Source: Streptomyces vietnamensis (GTDB taxonomy: Bacteria > Actinomycetota > Actinomycetes > Streptomycetales > Streptomycetaceae). Taken from it: a stretch of DNA of 64,000 nt. Where the stretch lies: NCBI RefSeq assembly GCF_000830005.1, contig NZ_CP010407.1, positions 1,827,001-1,891,000 of the forward strand. Reading direction: 5' to 3'. The translations under genes and the position numbers were made by a program. Numbering within the stretch: position 1 is the stretch's first letter; every line of letters begins with the position of its first letter. Positions 25,728-33,530 of this stretch are shown one piece after another. The notes beneath the pieces were generated by a model. That model was given only the letters and a program-made list of their open reading frames with translations. It was not told the DNA's origin and searched no databases.

Positions 25728-26490
25728 TGTCGCGGCGGCGCGAGCGGCGGATCAGGACCAGTCCGGTCGTGCCGGCGAGGCCGGCGGCGACGGCCGCCCC
25801 GACGCCGAAGGCGGAGGAGTCCTCGGCGGCGAGCTGCGCGCTACCGCCGCCGCCCGCGCCGACGGGGCCGTGCGGGGGCCTGCCGTGGCCGTGACCGCCG
25901 CCGTTGCCTCCGTTCCCGTTACCTCCGTTCCCGTTGCCTCCGTTGCCGTTACCTCCGTTGCCGTTGCCGCCGTTGCCATTGCCTCCGTTGCCGTTACCGC
26001 CGTTCCCGTTACCGCCATTGCCGTTGTCCGGCGGGCAGTCGGAGTCGAACCGGAAGACCTTCGACTTCGCCGCGCCGTTCTGGCCCACCCACGTCCACTG
26101 GACCTTGTACATGCCGGACGGCAGGCCGGTGATGTCGTCCGTGTGCCCGTAACCGGTGCTGTCGACGGCGATGCTGCCGTTCTTCAACGAGGGGTCCTGG
26201 TTACCCGGCTGGCCCGGCTGCGCATAGATGTTCCACTGGATGCTCTGCAGTCCGTCGAAGTGGAAGGCGGAGAAGCGGAAGAGGCATCTGACCTGGGGGT
26301 TGTTGGCCTCGCTGGTGTCGGGGGTACCCGGGGTGTTCGGGTCGCCCGGGATGCGCGCCTGGTGAACCTTGACGTCACCGTTGTCACCGGGCGCGGCGAG
26401 GGCTGCCGGGGCGCCGGCGACAGTCACTGCACCGAGCGCCAGGGTGGCGAGTGCCGCGCGAAGCAGCGTACGGGTGGGGGGTGTCGTCAT
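25714..26490 (-). CDS. Secreted repeat protein with C-terminal membrane anchor, partner of the sortase
   Basis: A 258-residue exported protein. The signal peptide is residues 1-33 (AGAPAALAAPGD). A beta-rich domain (about 35-160) is followed by eight NGGNG pentapeptide repeats (about 160-200), a HGHGRPPHG linker, and a C-terminal hydrophobic segment with a basic tail (LVLIRRSRRRDNGAA). The end looks like a sorting signal but no LPxTG or LAxTG box is visible before the hydrophobic stretch. ATG 26490 is chosen for the signal peptide and the upstream AGGACC. Function is unknown; overlap with the sortase gene suggests it is its substrate or is simply membrane-anchored beside it. Confidence 0.8.
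   Translation of the reverse strand: MTTPPTRTLLRAALATLALGAVTVAGAPAALAAPGDNGDVKVHQARIPGDPNTPGTPDTSEANNPQVRCLFRFSAFHFDGLQSIQWNIYAQPGQPGNQDPSLKNGSIAVDSTGYGHTDDITGLPSGMYKVQWTWVGQNGAAKSKVFRFDSDCPPDNGNGGNGNGGNGNGGNGNGGNGNGGNGNGGNGNGGNGNGGNGGGHGHGRPPHGPVGAGGGGSAQLAAEDSSAFGVGAAVAAGLAGTTGLVLIRRSRRRDNGAA
25904..26023. repeat. 15-bp coding tandem repeat (NGGNG)n
   Basis: Eight copies of a 15-base unit, TTRCCKCCGTTSCCG on the plus strand, encode Asn-Gly-rich pentapeptides in the surface protein. Copies differ mostly at third codon positions, which suggests an old array under protein-level selection. Confidence 0.9.
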
Positions 26491-26563
26491 CGTGGAGGTC
26501 CTCCAGTCGTGAGCACATCGGACGCTTGTTGCGATAATCCGACTATCTGTCACAACATGGGCA

Positions 26564-26595
26564 CGAAGGGTGGCGACCCGGCGCGCCACCCTTCG
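26564..26595 (-). terminator. Terminator downstream of the CitMHS gene
   Basis: CGAAGGGTGGCG (26564-26575) pairs with CGCCACCCTTCG (26584-26595) around an 8-base loop, about 60 bases beyond the stop of the transporter. Confidence 0.75.
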
Positions 26596-26656
26596 ACTTC
26601 CACCCGTCCGGCTCACTCCCGCCACCCCGCGTGACCAGGGCGCGGGCCGGTCCGGG

Positions 26657-28051
26657 TCAGATGATCCCGATGAGGATCCCCGCCACCAGCACGACCAGCG
26701 AGGCCAGCGCGGCCCACTTCACCGTGAACCTGGTGTGGTCGCCGAACTCCACCTTCGCCATGCCGACGAGCACGTACACGGCGGGCACCAGCGGGCTCGA
26801 CATGTGCAGGACCTGACCCACCAGCGAGGCGCGCGCGATCTCCAGCGAGGACACGCCGTGCGCCGCACCGGCCTCCGCCAGGACGGGCAGGATGCCGAAG
26901 TAGAAGCCGTCGTTCGACATGAAGTACGTGAGCGGGATGCTCAGCACGCCGGTGACCAGGGCCATGTGCGGACCCATGCCCGCGGGGATGGCGCCGACGA
27001 GCCAGTCGGCCATGTGCTTGACCATGCCCGTGCCGGTGAGGACGCCGGTGAAGACGGCGGCGGCGAAGACCATGCCGGCGACGTTGAGGACGTTGTCGGC
27101 GTGGGCGGCGATGCGCTCCTTCTGCTCGGCCATCTTCGGGTAGTTGACGGTGAGCGCGAGGGCGGCGCCGAGGAGGAACAGCACCGGGATCGGCAGCAGT
27201 TCGAGGATCATCGCGGCGAGCAGCGCGACCGTCAGGCCGGCGTTGAACCAGTACAGCTTGGGGCGGAGCGTCGCGCGCTTCGGGTCGAGCCCCTGGAACC
27301 CGTCGCCCTCGCCCGCGCCGGCGGCGTCGCCGGAACCGGCCGTCGCCTTCCTGTCCCCGGCCTTGCCCGTGCTGCCGCCGCCCGCCGTGACCAGCACCGC
27401 GTCGGCCTCCGGGACCAGGACCTCGTCGAGCGTCAGGTAGCCGATGCGCTTGCGCTCGCGGCGCCCGAGGACGTACGCCAGGGCGAAGACGAAGAGCAGG
27501 CCCACGCCGAGCGCGGGGATCATCGGGACGAAGATGTCGGCGGCGTCGAGCTTGAGCGCGGTCGCGGCACGGGCGGTGGGACCGCCCCAGGGCAGGGTGT
27601 TCATGACGCCGTTGGCCATGGCGGCGACGCCCGTCATGACCACCAGGCTCATCTTGAGCCGCTTGTAGAGCGGATACATCGCCGAGACGGTGATCATGAA
27701 GGTGGTGGAGCCGTCGCCGTCGAGGGAGACGATCGCGGCGAGCACCGCCGTACCCACGACGACCCGCACGGGGTCGGCCTTGCAGAAGCGCAGGATGCCC
27801 CGGACGATCGGGTCGAAGAGGCCGACGTCGATCATGACGCCGAAGTAGACGATCGCGAACATCAGCATCGCGGCGGTCGGCGCCAGCTTGCCGACCCCTT
27901 CGATGACGTAGTCGCCGAGCTGGGCCCCCTGCCCGACCGCGACGCAGAACAGCGCGGGAATCAGTACGAGCGCCGCGATCGGCGACATCTTTTTCAGCAT
28001 GATCAGGACCAGGAAGGTCGCGATCATGGCGAAGCCGAGGACGGTCAGCAT
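26657..28051 (-). CDS. CitMHS-family metal-citrate transporter
   Basis: A 464-residue polytopic transporter of the CitMHS family, which imports citrate complexed with Mg2+, Ca2+ or Fe3+. Recognisable segments are SLDGDGSTTFMITVSAMYPLY, NTLPWGGPTARAATALKL and FMSNDGFYFGILPVLAEAG, all conserved in CitM/CitH. A charged cytosolic loop near residues 225-270 is Gly/Ala-rich. I start at ATG 28051 (MLTVLGFAM) after GAGGTG; an upstream ATG at 28102 would add 17 basic residues. It is a single-gene unit. No citrate sensor kinase is adjacent; the CitB-type regulator at 53391 is far away. Confidence 0.9.
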   Translation of the reverse strand: MLTVLGFAMIATFLVLIMLKKMSPIAALVLIPALFCVAVGQGAQLGDYVIEGVGKLAPTAAMLMFAIVYFGVMIDVGLFDPIVRGILRFCKADPVRVVVGTAVLAAIVSLDGDGSTTFMITVSAMYPLYKRLKMSLVVMTGVAAMANGVMNTLPWGGPTARAATALKLDAADIFVPMIPALGVGLLFVFALAYVLGRRERKRIGYLTLDEVLVPEADAVLVTAGGGSTGKAGDRKATAGSGDAAGAGEGDGFQGLDPKRATLRPKLYWFNAGLTVALLAAMILELLPIPVLFLLGAALALTVNYPKMAEQKERIAAHADNVLNVAGMVFAAAVFTGVLTGTGMVKHMADWLVGAIPAGMGPHMALVTGVLSIPLTYFMSNDGFYFGILPVLAEAGAAHGVSSLEIARASLVGQVLHMSSPLVPAVYVLVGMAKVEFGDHTRFTVKWAALASLVVLVAGILIGII

Positions 28052-28199
28052 GGAGGACACCTCACGTTCACCCTTGAACTGCCGCCGAGCGGCGGTGCGC
28101 ATGACGGTAGGTGCCCTCTTCCGCCGTTAACAAGATGTTGACGCGTGAGCAATACGAGCAAAACCCCAGGTCACAGCGGGGGTGATCGACGAGGGTGCC

Positions 28200-30398
28200 C
28201 TACAGGGGTGACACCTCCACGGGGAAGCCGTTCAGGACGGCGGTGCCGGAGAGGGGGTCGATCCGGGATCCGTCGAGCAGCTGGTTGACGTTGACGCCGG
28301 GGCGCGCGGACGCGACGGCGAGCCGGGTGCCCGGCCGGTCGTGACCCCAGCCGTGCGGGAGGCTCACCACCCCCGGGCGCACGCCGTCGGTGACCTCCAC
28401 CGGCACCTCCAGCTCACCGCCCTCCCCCTTGACCCTGGCCGACCCGCCGTCGACCAGCCGGAGCCGCTCCGCGTCCTCGGGGTGCACCTGGAGGGTGCAG
28501 CGGTTCGACCCCCCGCCCAGGGCGGGCGTGTTGTGCAGCCAGCTGTTGTTCGACCGCAGGTGCCTGCGCCCGACCAGCTGGAGGGTCCCCGGCTCCGGTA
28601 CGGCGTCGAGGGCGGCGCGCAGCCGGGGCAGGTCGGCGGCGAGGGGCTCCGGGAACAGTTCGATCCGTCCGCTGCGGGTCTTGAGGAGTCCCGGCAGGCG
28701 CGGCTTCAGGGGCCCGAGGTCGATGCCGTGCGGGTGCGCCTTCAGCTCGTCGAGGGTGAGACCGTAGGGGCCGAGCCGCAGCATCAGGTCGAGTCGCCGC
28801 TCGGCCCCGGTGACCCCGGTGAGCCGGGCGGCGAACTCCTTGGGGTCCGTCCCGTACGCCGGCGAGTGCTCCTGCGTCACGGCCTTGGCGAGGGTCGTGT
28901 CGATGGCGAGGTCGTCGACGGCGGACGGCGGGGCCCCGTGCATCCCGGACACGGCGAGGATCAGCCGGGCGTGGATCTCGCACTCGTCCATGCGGTCCGC
29001 TTCGAGGGGGACGGCCGCCGGGGTGTAGCGAGCCTGGTCGCGGACGGCGAAGCCGTTGAAGGCGAAGTCGAAGTGGGCGCTCCGGGAGGGCGGCGGCGGG
29101 GGCAGCAGGACGTCGGCGTGGCGGGTGGTCTCGTTGAGGTACGGGTCGACGGCGACCATCAGGTCGAGGGTGTCGAGGGCCGCGTCGAGGCGCTCTCCGT
29201 CGGGCGCGGAGAGGACGGGGTTGGCGGCGATGGTGATCAGGGCGCGGATGCGGCCCTCCCCCGGCGTCTCGATCTCCTCGGCGAGGGCGACGAGCGGCAA
29301 CTCGCCCTTGACCTCGGGGTGGTGCGAGACCCTGCTGTGCCGGCGGCCGAGGGCGAAGCCCTTGCCGGGTCCGGCGGGGCGCGGGGCGGGCGCGGTGGCG
29401 GAGAGCGGGAAGAGTGCGCCGCCGGGCCGGTCGAGGTTGCCGGTGAGGACGTTGAGGACGTCGACGAGCCAGTTGGCGAGGCTGCCGTACGCCACGGTGG
29501 AGCTGCCCATCCGCCCGTAGACGGCGGCGGTGGGCGCGGCGGCGAGCTCCCGGGCGAGGGTGCGGAGGGTGTCCGCGTCCACGTCGCAGGCGGCGGCGAC
29601 CGCCTCGGGGCTGAACTCCCGCACCGCGGCCCGTACCTCCTCGACGCCCTCCACATGGGCGGCGAGCGGACCGAGGTCGGTGAGCTCCTCGTCGAAGAGG
29701 GTGTGGACGAGGGCGGCGAGGAGCAGCGCGTCGGCGCCGGGGCGGATCGCGACGTGCCGGTCGGCGAGGCGGGCGGTGCGGGTGCGCCGGGGGTCGACGA
29801 CGGTGAGGGTGCCGCCGCGTCGGCGCAGCGCCTTGAGCCTGCCGGGGAAGTCGGGGGCGGTGCACAGGCTGCCGTTGGAGTCCAGCGGATTGGCTCCGAG
29901 GATCAGCAGGTGGTCGGTGCGGTCCAGGTCCGGCACGGGGACGGCGAAGGGGTCCCCGAAGAGCAGGCCGCTGGAGACGTGCTTGGGCATCTGGTCGAGC
30001 GTGGACGCGGTGAAGAGGTTCCTGGTGCGCAACGCGCCGATCAGCAGGGGCGGGTAGAGGGCGCCGGCGATCGTGTGCACATTGGGGTTGCCCAGGACGA
30101 TACCCACGGAGTCCGGCCCGTATTCCTCGACGAGCGGACGGATTCGGGCGGCGATCGTGTCGAACGCCTCGGCCCAGGTGGCCTCCTGGAGTCTGCCGTC
30201 CTTGCGGACCATGGGGGTGCGGAGCCGGTCGGGGTCGGCGTCGATCTCGGGGAAGGAGGCCCCTTTGGGGCAGATGAACCCCTGGCTGAAGACGTCGTCG
30301 CGGTCACCGCGTGCCCCGGTGACGCGGCTCCCGTCGAGCGTCAGGGTCAGTCCGCAGGTCGCTTCGCAGAGGGGGCAGATGCGCAGGGCGGTGGGCAT
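28200..30398 (-). CDS. Molybdopterin oxidoreductase (formate dehydrogenase/nitrate reductase superfamily)
   Basis: A 732-residue cytoplasmic Mo/W-bisMGD enzyme of the DMSO-reductase family. The N-terminal [4Fe-4S] motif is CPLCEATCGL followed by CPKG (residues 8-45). The molybdopterin domains include GANPLDSNGS and LLPPPPPSRS, and the C-terminal dinucleotide-binding domain includes HPEDAERLRL and SLPHGWGHD. There is no Tat signal. No electron-transfer subunit or maturation gene is adjacent, so its donor is unknown. A palindrome 33-50 bases upstream of the start and a TetR gene just beyond suggest direct repression. Confidence 0.88.
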   Translation of the reverse strand: MPTALRICPLCEATCGLTLTLDGSRVTGARGDRDDVFSQGFICPKGASFPEIDADPDRLRTPMVRKDGRLQEATWAEAFDTIAARIRPLVEEYGPDSVGIVLGNPNVHTIAGALYPPLLIGALRTRNLFTASTLDQMPKHVSSGLLFGDPFAVPVPDLDRTDHLLILGANPLDSNGSLCTAPDFPGRLKALRRRGGTLTVVDPRRTRTARLADRHVAIRPGADALLLAALVHTLFDEELTDLGPLAAHVEGVEEVRAAVREFSPEAVAAACDVDADTLRTLARELAAAPTAAVYGRMGSSTVAYGSLANWLVDVLNVLTGNLDRPGGALFPLSATAPAPRPAGPGKGFALGRRHSRVSHHPEVKGELPLVALAEEIETPGEGRIRALITIAANPVLSAPDGERLDAALDTLDLMVAVDPYLNETTRHADVLLPPPPPSRSAHFDFAFNGFAVRDQARYTPAAVPLEADRMDECEIHARLILAVSGMHGAPPSAVDDLAIDTTLAKAVTQEHSPAYGTDPKEFAARLTGVTGAERRLDLMLRLGPYGLTLDELKAHPHGIDLGPLKPRLPGLLKTRSGRIELFPEPLAADLPRLRAALDAVPEPGTLQLVGRRHLRSNNSWLHNTPALGGGSNRCTLQVHPEDAERLRLVDGGSARVKGEGGELEVPVEVTDGVRPGVVSLPHGWGHDRPGTRLAVASARPGVNVNQLLDGSRIDPLSGTAVLNGFPVEVSPL

Positions 30399-30430
30399 GG
30401 CGTCTCCCTGGGTGCGTCGGGTGACGCCGA

Positions 30431-30448
30431 GCCTACCGACCGGTAGGC
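30431..30448. promoter_or_regulatory. TetR-type operator upstream of the molybdopterin oxidoreductase
   Basis: GCCTACCG-AC-CGGTAGGC is an 18-base inverted repeat with perfect 8-base arms. It lies 33-50 bases before the oxidoreductase start and matches the common TACCGACCGGTA type of TetR operator, so the adjacent TetR protein probably binds it. Confidence 0.65.
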
Positions 30449-30473
30449 ACGGGCGGGAGGGGCCTGCGGAAGG

Positions 30474-31172
30474 TCAGGAGAGCGAGGGCGCCAGGTAGGC
30501 GTGGAGCAGGCACCGCGTCTCGGCGACGAGCGCCGGGTCCCCGGCGGGGTCCGCGCGGAAGGCGAGCCGGACCAGCGCGTCGGCGGTCTCGACGCCGACG
30601 AGGACCTTCCGGTGCAGCTCCTCGTCGGCGGCACGGCCCAGATGGGTGGCGAGGAGCGCGCAGATCCGTTCGGCGACGAGCCGGTTGGGGTCCTCCACGA
30701 CGGCCTCGGCAGACCCCTCGGCAGACCCCTCGGCCGTGCCGTCCGCCGCACCGTCCGCCGCGGCTTCTCCGGGTGCGGCGGCCGGCACGCCGAAGTCGAC
30801 GAGGGCGAATCCCGGGACGGTCCGCTTCATCTCGATGAACTCGTCGAGGACGCCGTCGATGGCTCCGTGCGCGTCGAGGAGCGGCGCCGCGGCGAGCCGG
30901 TCCGAGACCCGCTCGGCGTACCGGTCGAGGTTCCGGTGGGCGAGGGCAGCGACCATCGCCCGCTTGTTGCCGAAGAAGCGGTAGACGGAGCCGATGGGGA
31001 CGCCGGCTCGTGCGGCGACGGTCCGGGTGCTCAACTGCTCGTACCCGGTCTCGTCGAGGAGTACGGCGCAGGCGTCGAGGATCCGGGCCAGCCGCTCGGC
31101 GCTGCGCTGCTGCACGGGGGCGCGGCGGAGCGCCGGCTGGGTTCGGGGGCGGGTCTGGGGCACGGGGTCCAT
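30474..31172 (-). CDS. TetR-family regulator
   Basis: A 232-residue TetR repressor. The DNA-binding domain is residues 22-70 (RLARILDACAVLLDETGYEQLSTRTVAARAGVPIGSVYRFF, read as parts). The ligand domain contains an Ala/Gly/Glu-rich insertion (AADGAADGTAEGSAEGSAEA) near residue 140 that is low-complexity and probably a surface loop. It is transcribed toward the molybdopterin oxidoreductase, 75 bases upstream of it, with a palindrome between. Effector unknown. Confidence 0.85.
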   Translation of the reverse strand: MDPVPQTRPRTQPALRRAPVQQRSAERLARILDACAVLLDETGYEQLSTRTVAARAGVPIGSVYRFFGNKRAMVAALAHRNLDRYAERVSDRLAAAPLLDAHGAIDGVLDEFIEMKRTVPGFALVDFGVPAAAPGEAAADGAADGTAEGSAEGSAEAVVEDPNRLVAERICALLATHLGRAADEELHRKVLVGVETADALVRLAFRADPAGDPALVAETRCLLHAYLAPSLS

Positions 31173-31209
31173 GATGCCGCTCCTGTCGGGGGTTGGGCGA
31201 AGCCGGGTC

Positions 31210-32517
31210 TCAGGCGATCAGCAGGCCGATGCCGCCGAGGGTGTACGCGATCATCAGCGCGAACAGCGGGAGTTGGCCGGCGACGGCCCGGGCGGGCGGG
31301 AAGAGGCGCACGGACCGGTCGTGCGCGGCGACGACACCGAGGACGTGGCCGGTGACGATCGCGGCGACCTGGAGGGTGGCGAGGCCCCCGGGGCCCAGTG
31401 GTGGAGCGGGCGAGGGGGCGTTGTCAGTGCCCCCTGCCAAGATGACTGTGCGTGGTCCTTCGGTGACGAGGAGCGAGAAGTAGTGGGCCACGAGATAGCC
31501 GAGGGCGATGGGCAGCAGCGAGTGGGCGAAGGAGGTGAGCGGAGTGGTGAGTCCGGGGTTCATCAGGCGCAGGGCGCCGGCGCAGAGGCCGTAGCAGGCG
31601 GCGGCGAGGGCGACGGCGGCGAGGAGGCCGAGCGTGGCGGTGGGGACGGGGCCGAGGGAGGAGGTCTGGAGGGTGGTGATCCAGCGGGGGTTGTCGGAGA
31701 GGCCGTCGTAGGCGGTGGAGCCGAGGAGGACGCAGACGGTGGCGACGAGACCGGGGGTCTGCGGGGTGGAGTCGAGACCGTGGAAGGGGGAGCGCAGGAC
31801 GAGCCGGCCGTCGGCGCGGCGGCCGAGGGGTGAGAGCCGGGCGAGAAGGGAGGAGTACACCTCGAAGGGGTCGGCGTGGGCGAACCACCGGTCGCCGTGG
31901 CGGGCGGCGCCCAGGAGCTGGACGGCGGTGTGGGCGGCGAGGGCGATCAGGAGGGTGGTGGTGGAGGCGTTGTCGGGGGCGACGAGCTCCAGCCAGGTGA
32001 AGAGGAGGAGCCCGGCGGCGGCGGGGCGGATGCCGAGTGCGGTGGGCAGGGGGCGCGGGTTCCTGGGCGGGCGGAGGGCGTGGAGGGCGCGCAGGGGGTT
32101 GAGGAGGCGCCAGACGGGGCCGAGGAGGAGGGAGGCGGGAACGAGTCCGACCCAGAGGAGGACGTAGAGGGCGCCGGGGGCGGGGTTGCGGTCCGGGTCG
32201 TCGGGGCCGAGGAGGAGGTGGAGGAGGAAGACGAGGGCGGTGGCGGCGCCGAGGAGGCGGAGGGCGGCACGGGTGGCGGGGGCGTCGGCCGCCCGCTGGA
32301 GGGCGGTGGGGAGCGGGCGGCCGGAGAGGTCGCCGCGGAAGCGGGAGGAGGACCAGAGGAGTCCGAGGGCGAGGAAGGAGACGAGGAGGGCGGTGAAGGC
32401 GCCGGCGTAGGCGTAGAAGGGAGAGAGGGGGAGGTCGTGCCGGGAGCCCACGCCGTGGGCGAGCGTGAGCCCGAGGGGCTCGGCGTGGGCGTGGGCCGCG
32501 ACAGGGGTGGCCGTCAT
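31210..32517 (-). CDS. Polytopic membrane protein, last gene of an envelope operon
   Basis: A 435-residue protein with about ten to twelve hydrophobic segments; I do not recognise the family. The N-terminus is His-rich and outside-facing by prediction (AAHAHAEPLG, AHGVGSRHDLP). Other conserved-looking segments are GPVWRLLNPLRAL, WFELVAP-like LFTWLELVAP, HADPFEVYSSLLARLSPLG and SFAHSLLPIALGYLVAHY. The histidines near membrane ends could bind a metal or haem. It is coupled to the lipoprotein gene by an ATGA overlap. The operon context (beta-helix protein, cupredoxin-like lipoprotein) suggests a metal- or redox-related envelope complex. Confidence 0.75.
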   Translation of the reverse strand: MTATPVAAHAHAEPLGLTLAHGVGSRHDLPLSPFYAYAGAFTALLVSFLALGLLWSSSRFRGDLSGRPLPTALQRAADAPATRAALRLLGAATALVFLLHLLLGPDDPDRNPAPGALYVLLWVGLVPASLLLGPVWRLLNPLRALHALRPPRNPRPLPTALGIRPAAAGLLLFTWLELVAPDNASTTTLLIALAAHTAVQLLGAARHGDRWFAHADPFEVYSSLLARLSPLGRRADGRLVLRSPFHGLDSTPQTPGLVATVCVLLGSTAYDGLSDNPRWITTLQTSSLGPVPTATLGLLAAVALAAACYGLCAGALRLMNPGLTTPLTSFAHSLLPIALGYLVAHYFSLLVTEGPRTVILAGGTDNAPSPAPPLGPGGLATLQVAAIVTGHVLGVVAAHDRSVRLFPPARAVAGQLPLFALMIAYTLGGIGLLIA

Positions 32518-33530
32518 CGGACGACGAGTTGGGTCAGCACGAGTCCGGACTCGTGGGTCTCGACCTCGAAGAGGCCGGTGCGGTCCGCGGTGAGGGTGAG
32601 GGACGCGGGTGTGCCGGGAGGGAGGGGGAGTTCGCGGTCGTAGCCGTGCACGTGGAGGGTGTCGGCGCGGTCGCTGGTGACACGGAGGGTGAGGCGCTCG
32701 CCCTTCTTCAACTCGATGCGGGAGGGAGGTGGCTGGACGGTCGTTCCGGTGATGGTGAGGGTGACGGTCCGCCCGGGGTCGGTGGGCGGGGGGCTCGGTG
32801 GAGTGGAAGGGGAGGTGGTGGCGGGGGTGCCGTCGAGGCGGACGGTGGTCTGGACGGGGGCGCCGTCGACCGCCCAGACGGTGTGGTCGTCCGCGTGGAG
32901 CCGGACGGTCAGGGTGTGGGCGCCGGGCGGCACGTAGCCCCAGGGGCCGTACAGGCGGGCGGCCTCCCGGCCGTCGACGAGGAGGCGGGCGTGGCCCCGG
33001 CCCGGGAGGGCCGCGCCACCGGTGCTCTCCGGGGTGAAGCGGAACCTCTCCACCGTGAGGTGGACGTTCCAACCGCCCTCGGAGTCGGGGTGGACCTCGG
33101 CCCTGACGGTGGGCGCGTCCGCCGCGGGGAGTTCACGGAGCCGGTGTCCGCCCTCGTCCCGGGCCGTGAGCAGGGTGCCGCTGCTGCCGGTGGCCTCCTG
33201 ATGGCTGGTGCCGGGTTTGTGGTGGGTGGTGGCCCGGCCGCCGCAGCCCACGAGGAGGAGGGCCACGGCGGTCAGGACGACGACCAGGGGCACGGCGGCG
33301 CGCCCGGGGGCAGCGGCACGCGGGGGCACGGCGGCCTGCGCCGGTGCGGCCACGCACGGGGGTGCGGCGACCCGCGCCGGTGCGGCCACGCACGGGGGTG
33401 CGGCGACCCGCGAGTCCACGGCAGCGCACGAGGGCTCGGCGGCGCGCGGGGATATGGCGGCGCGCCGGGACGTGGCGGCGCGCCGGGGCGCGGTGGTGTG
33501 CCGGGGCACGGTGGTGTGCCGGGGCGTCAT
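32514..33530 (-). CDS. Lipoprotein with cupredoxin-like C-terminal domain
   Basis: A 338-residue protein. A lipobox (VALLLVGCGG) occurs near residue 98, then a domain of unknown type (about 130-210), a Pro/Thr linker, and a C-terminal cupredoxin-like sandwich with IELKKGERLTLRV, TLHVHGYDREL and FEVETHESGLVLTQLVV. The histidines HVH and ETHE are at copper-site positions, but the usual Cys/Met ligands are missing. The long Ala/Pro/Arg N-terminus before the lipobox contains 36-base repeats and is odd; the real start may be a GTG just before the hydrophobic stretch, although the ATGA overlap with the upstream gene supports ATG 33530. It is made with the genes on both sides. Confidence 0.7.
   Translation of the reverse strand: MTPRHTTVPRHTTAPRRAATSRRAAISPRAAEPSCAAVDSRVAAPPCVAAPARVAAPPCVAAPAQAAVPPRAAAPGRAAVPLVVVLTAVALLLVGCGGRATTHHKPGTSHQEATGSSGTLLTARDEGGHRLRELPAADAPTVRAEVHPDSEGGWNVHLTVERFRFTPESTGGAALPGRGHARLLVDGREAARLYGPWGYVPPGAHTLTVRLHADDHTVWAVDGAPVQTTVRLDGTPATTSPSTPPSPPPTDPGRTVTLTITGTTVQPPPSRIELKKGERLTLRVTSDRADTLHVHGYDRELPLPPGTPASLTLTADRTGLFEVETHESGLVLTQLVVR
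33338..33409. repeat. 36-bp tandem repeat in the lipoprotein N-terminus
   Basis: Two identical 36-base copies (33338-33373 and 33374-33409), each encoding a 12-residue Ala/Pro/Val/Cys segment of the APPCVAAPARVA type. Identity at all positions suggests recent duplication. Confidence 0.9.

Noticed and set aside
25904..26023. CRISPR-like array
   Set aside because: Units are 15 bases with no spacers and are in frame within a gene for an Asn-Gly-rich protein.
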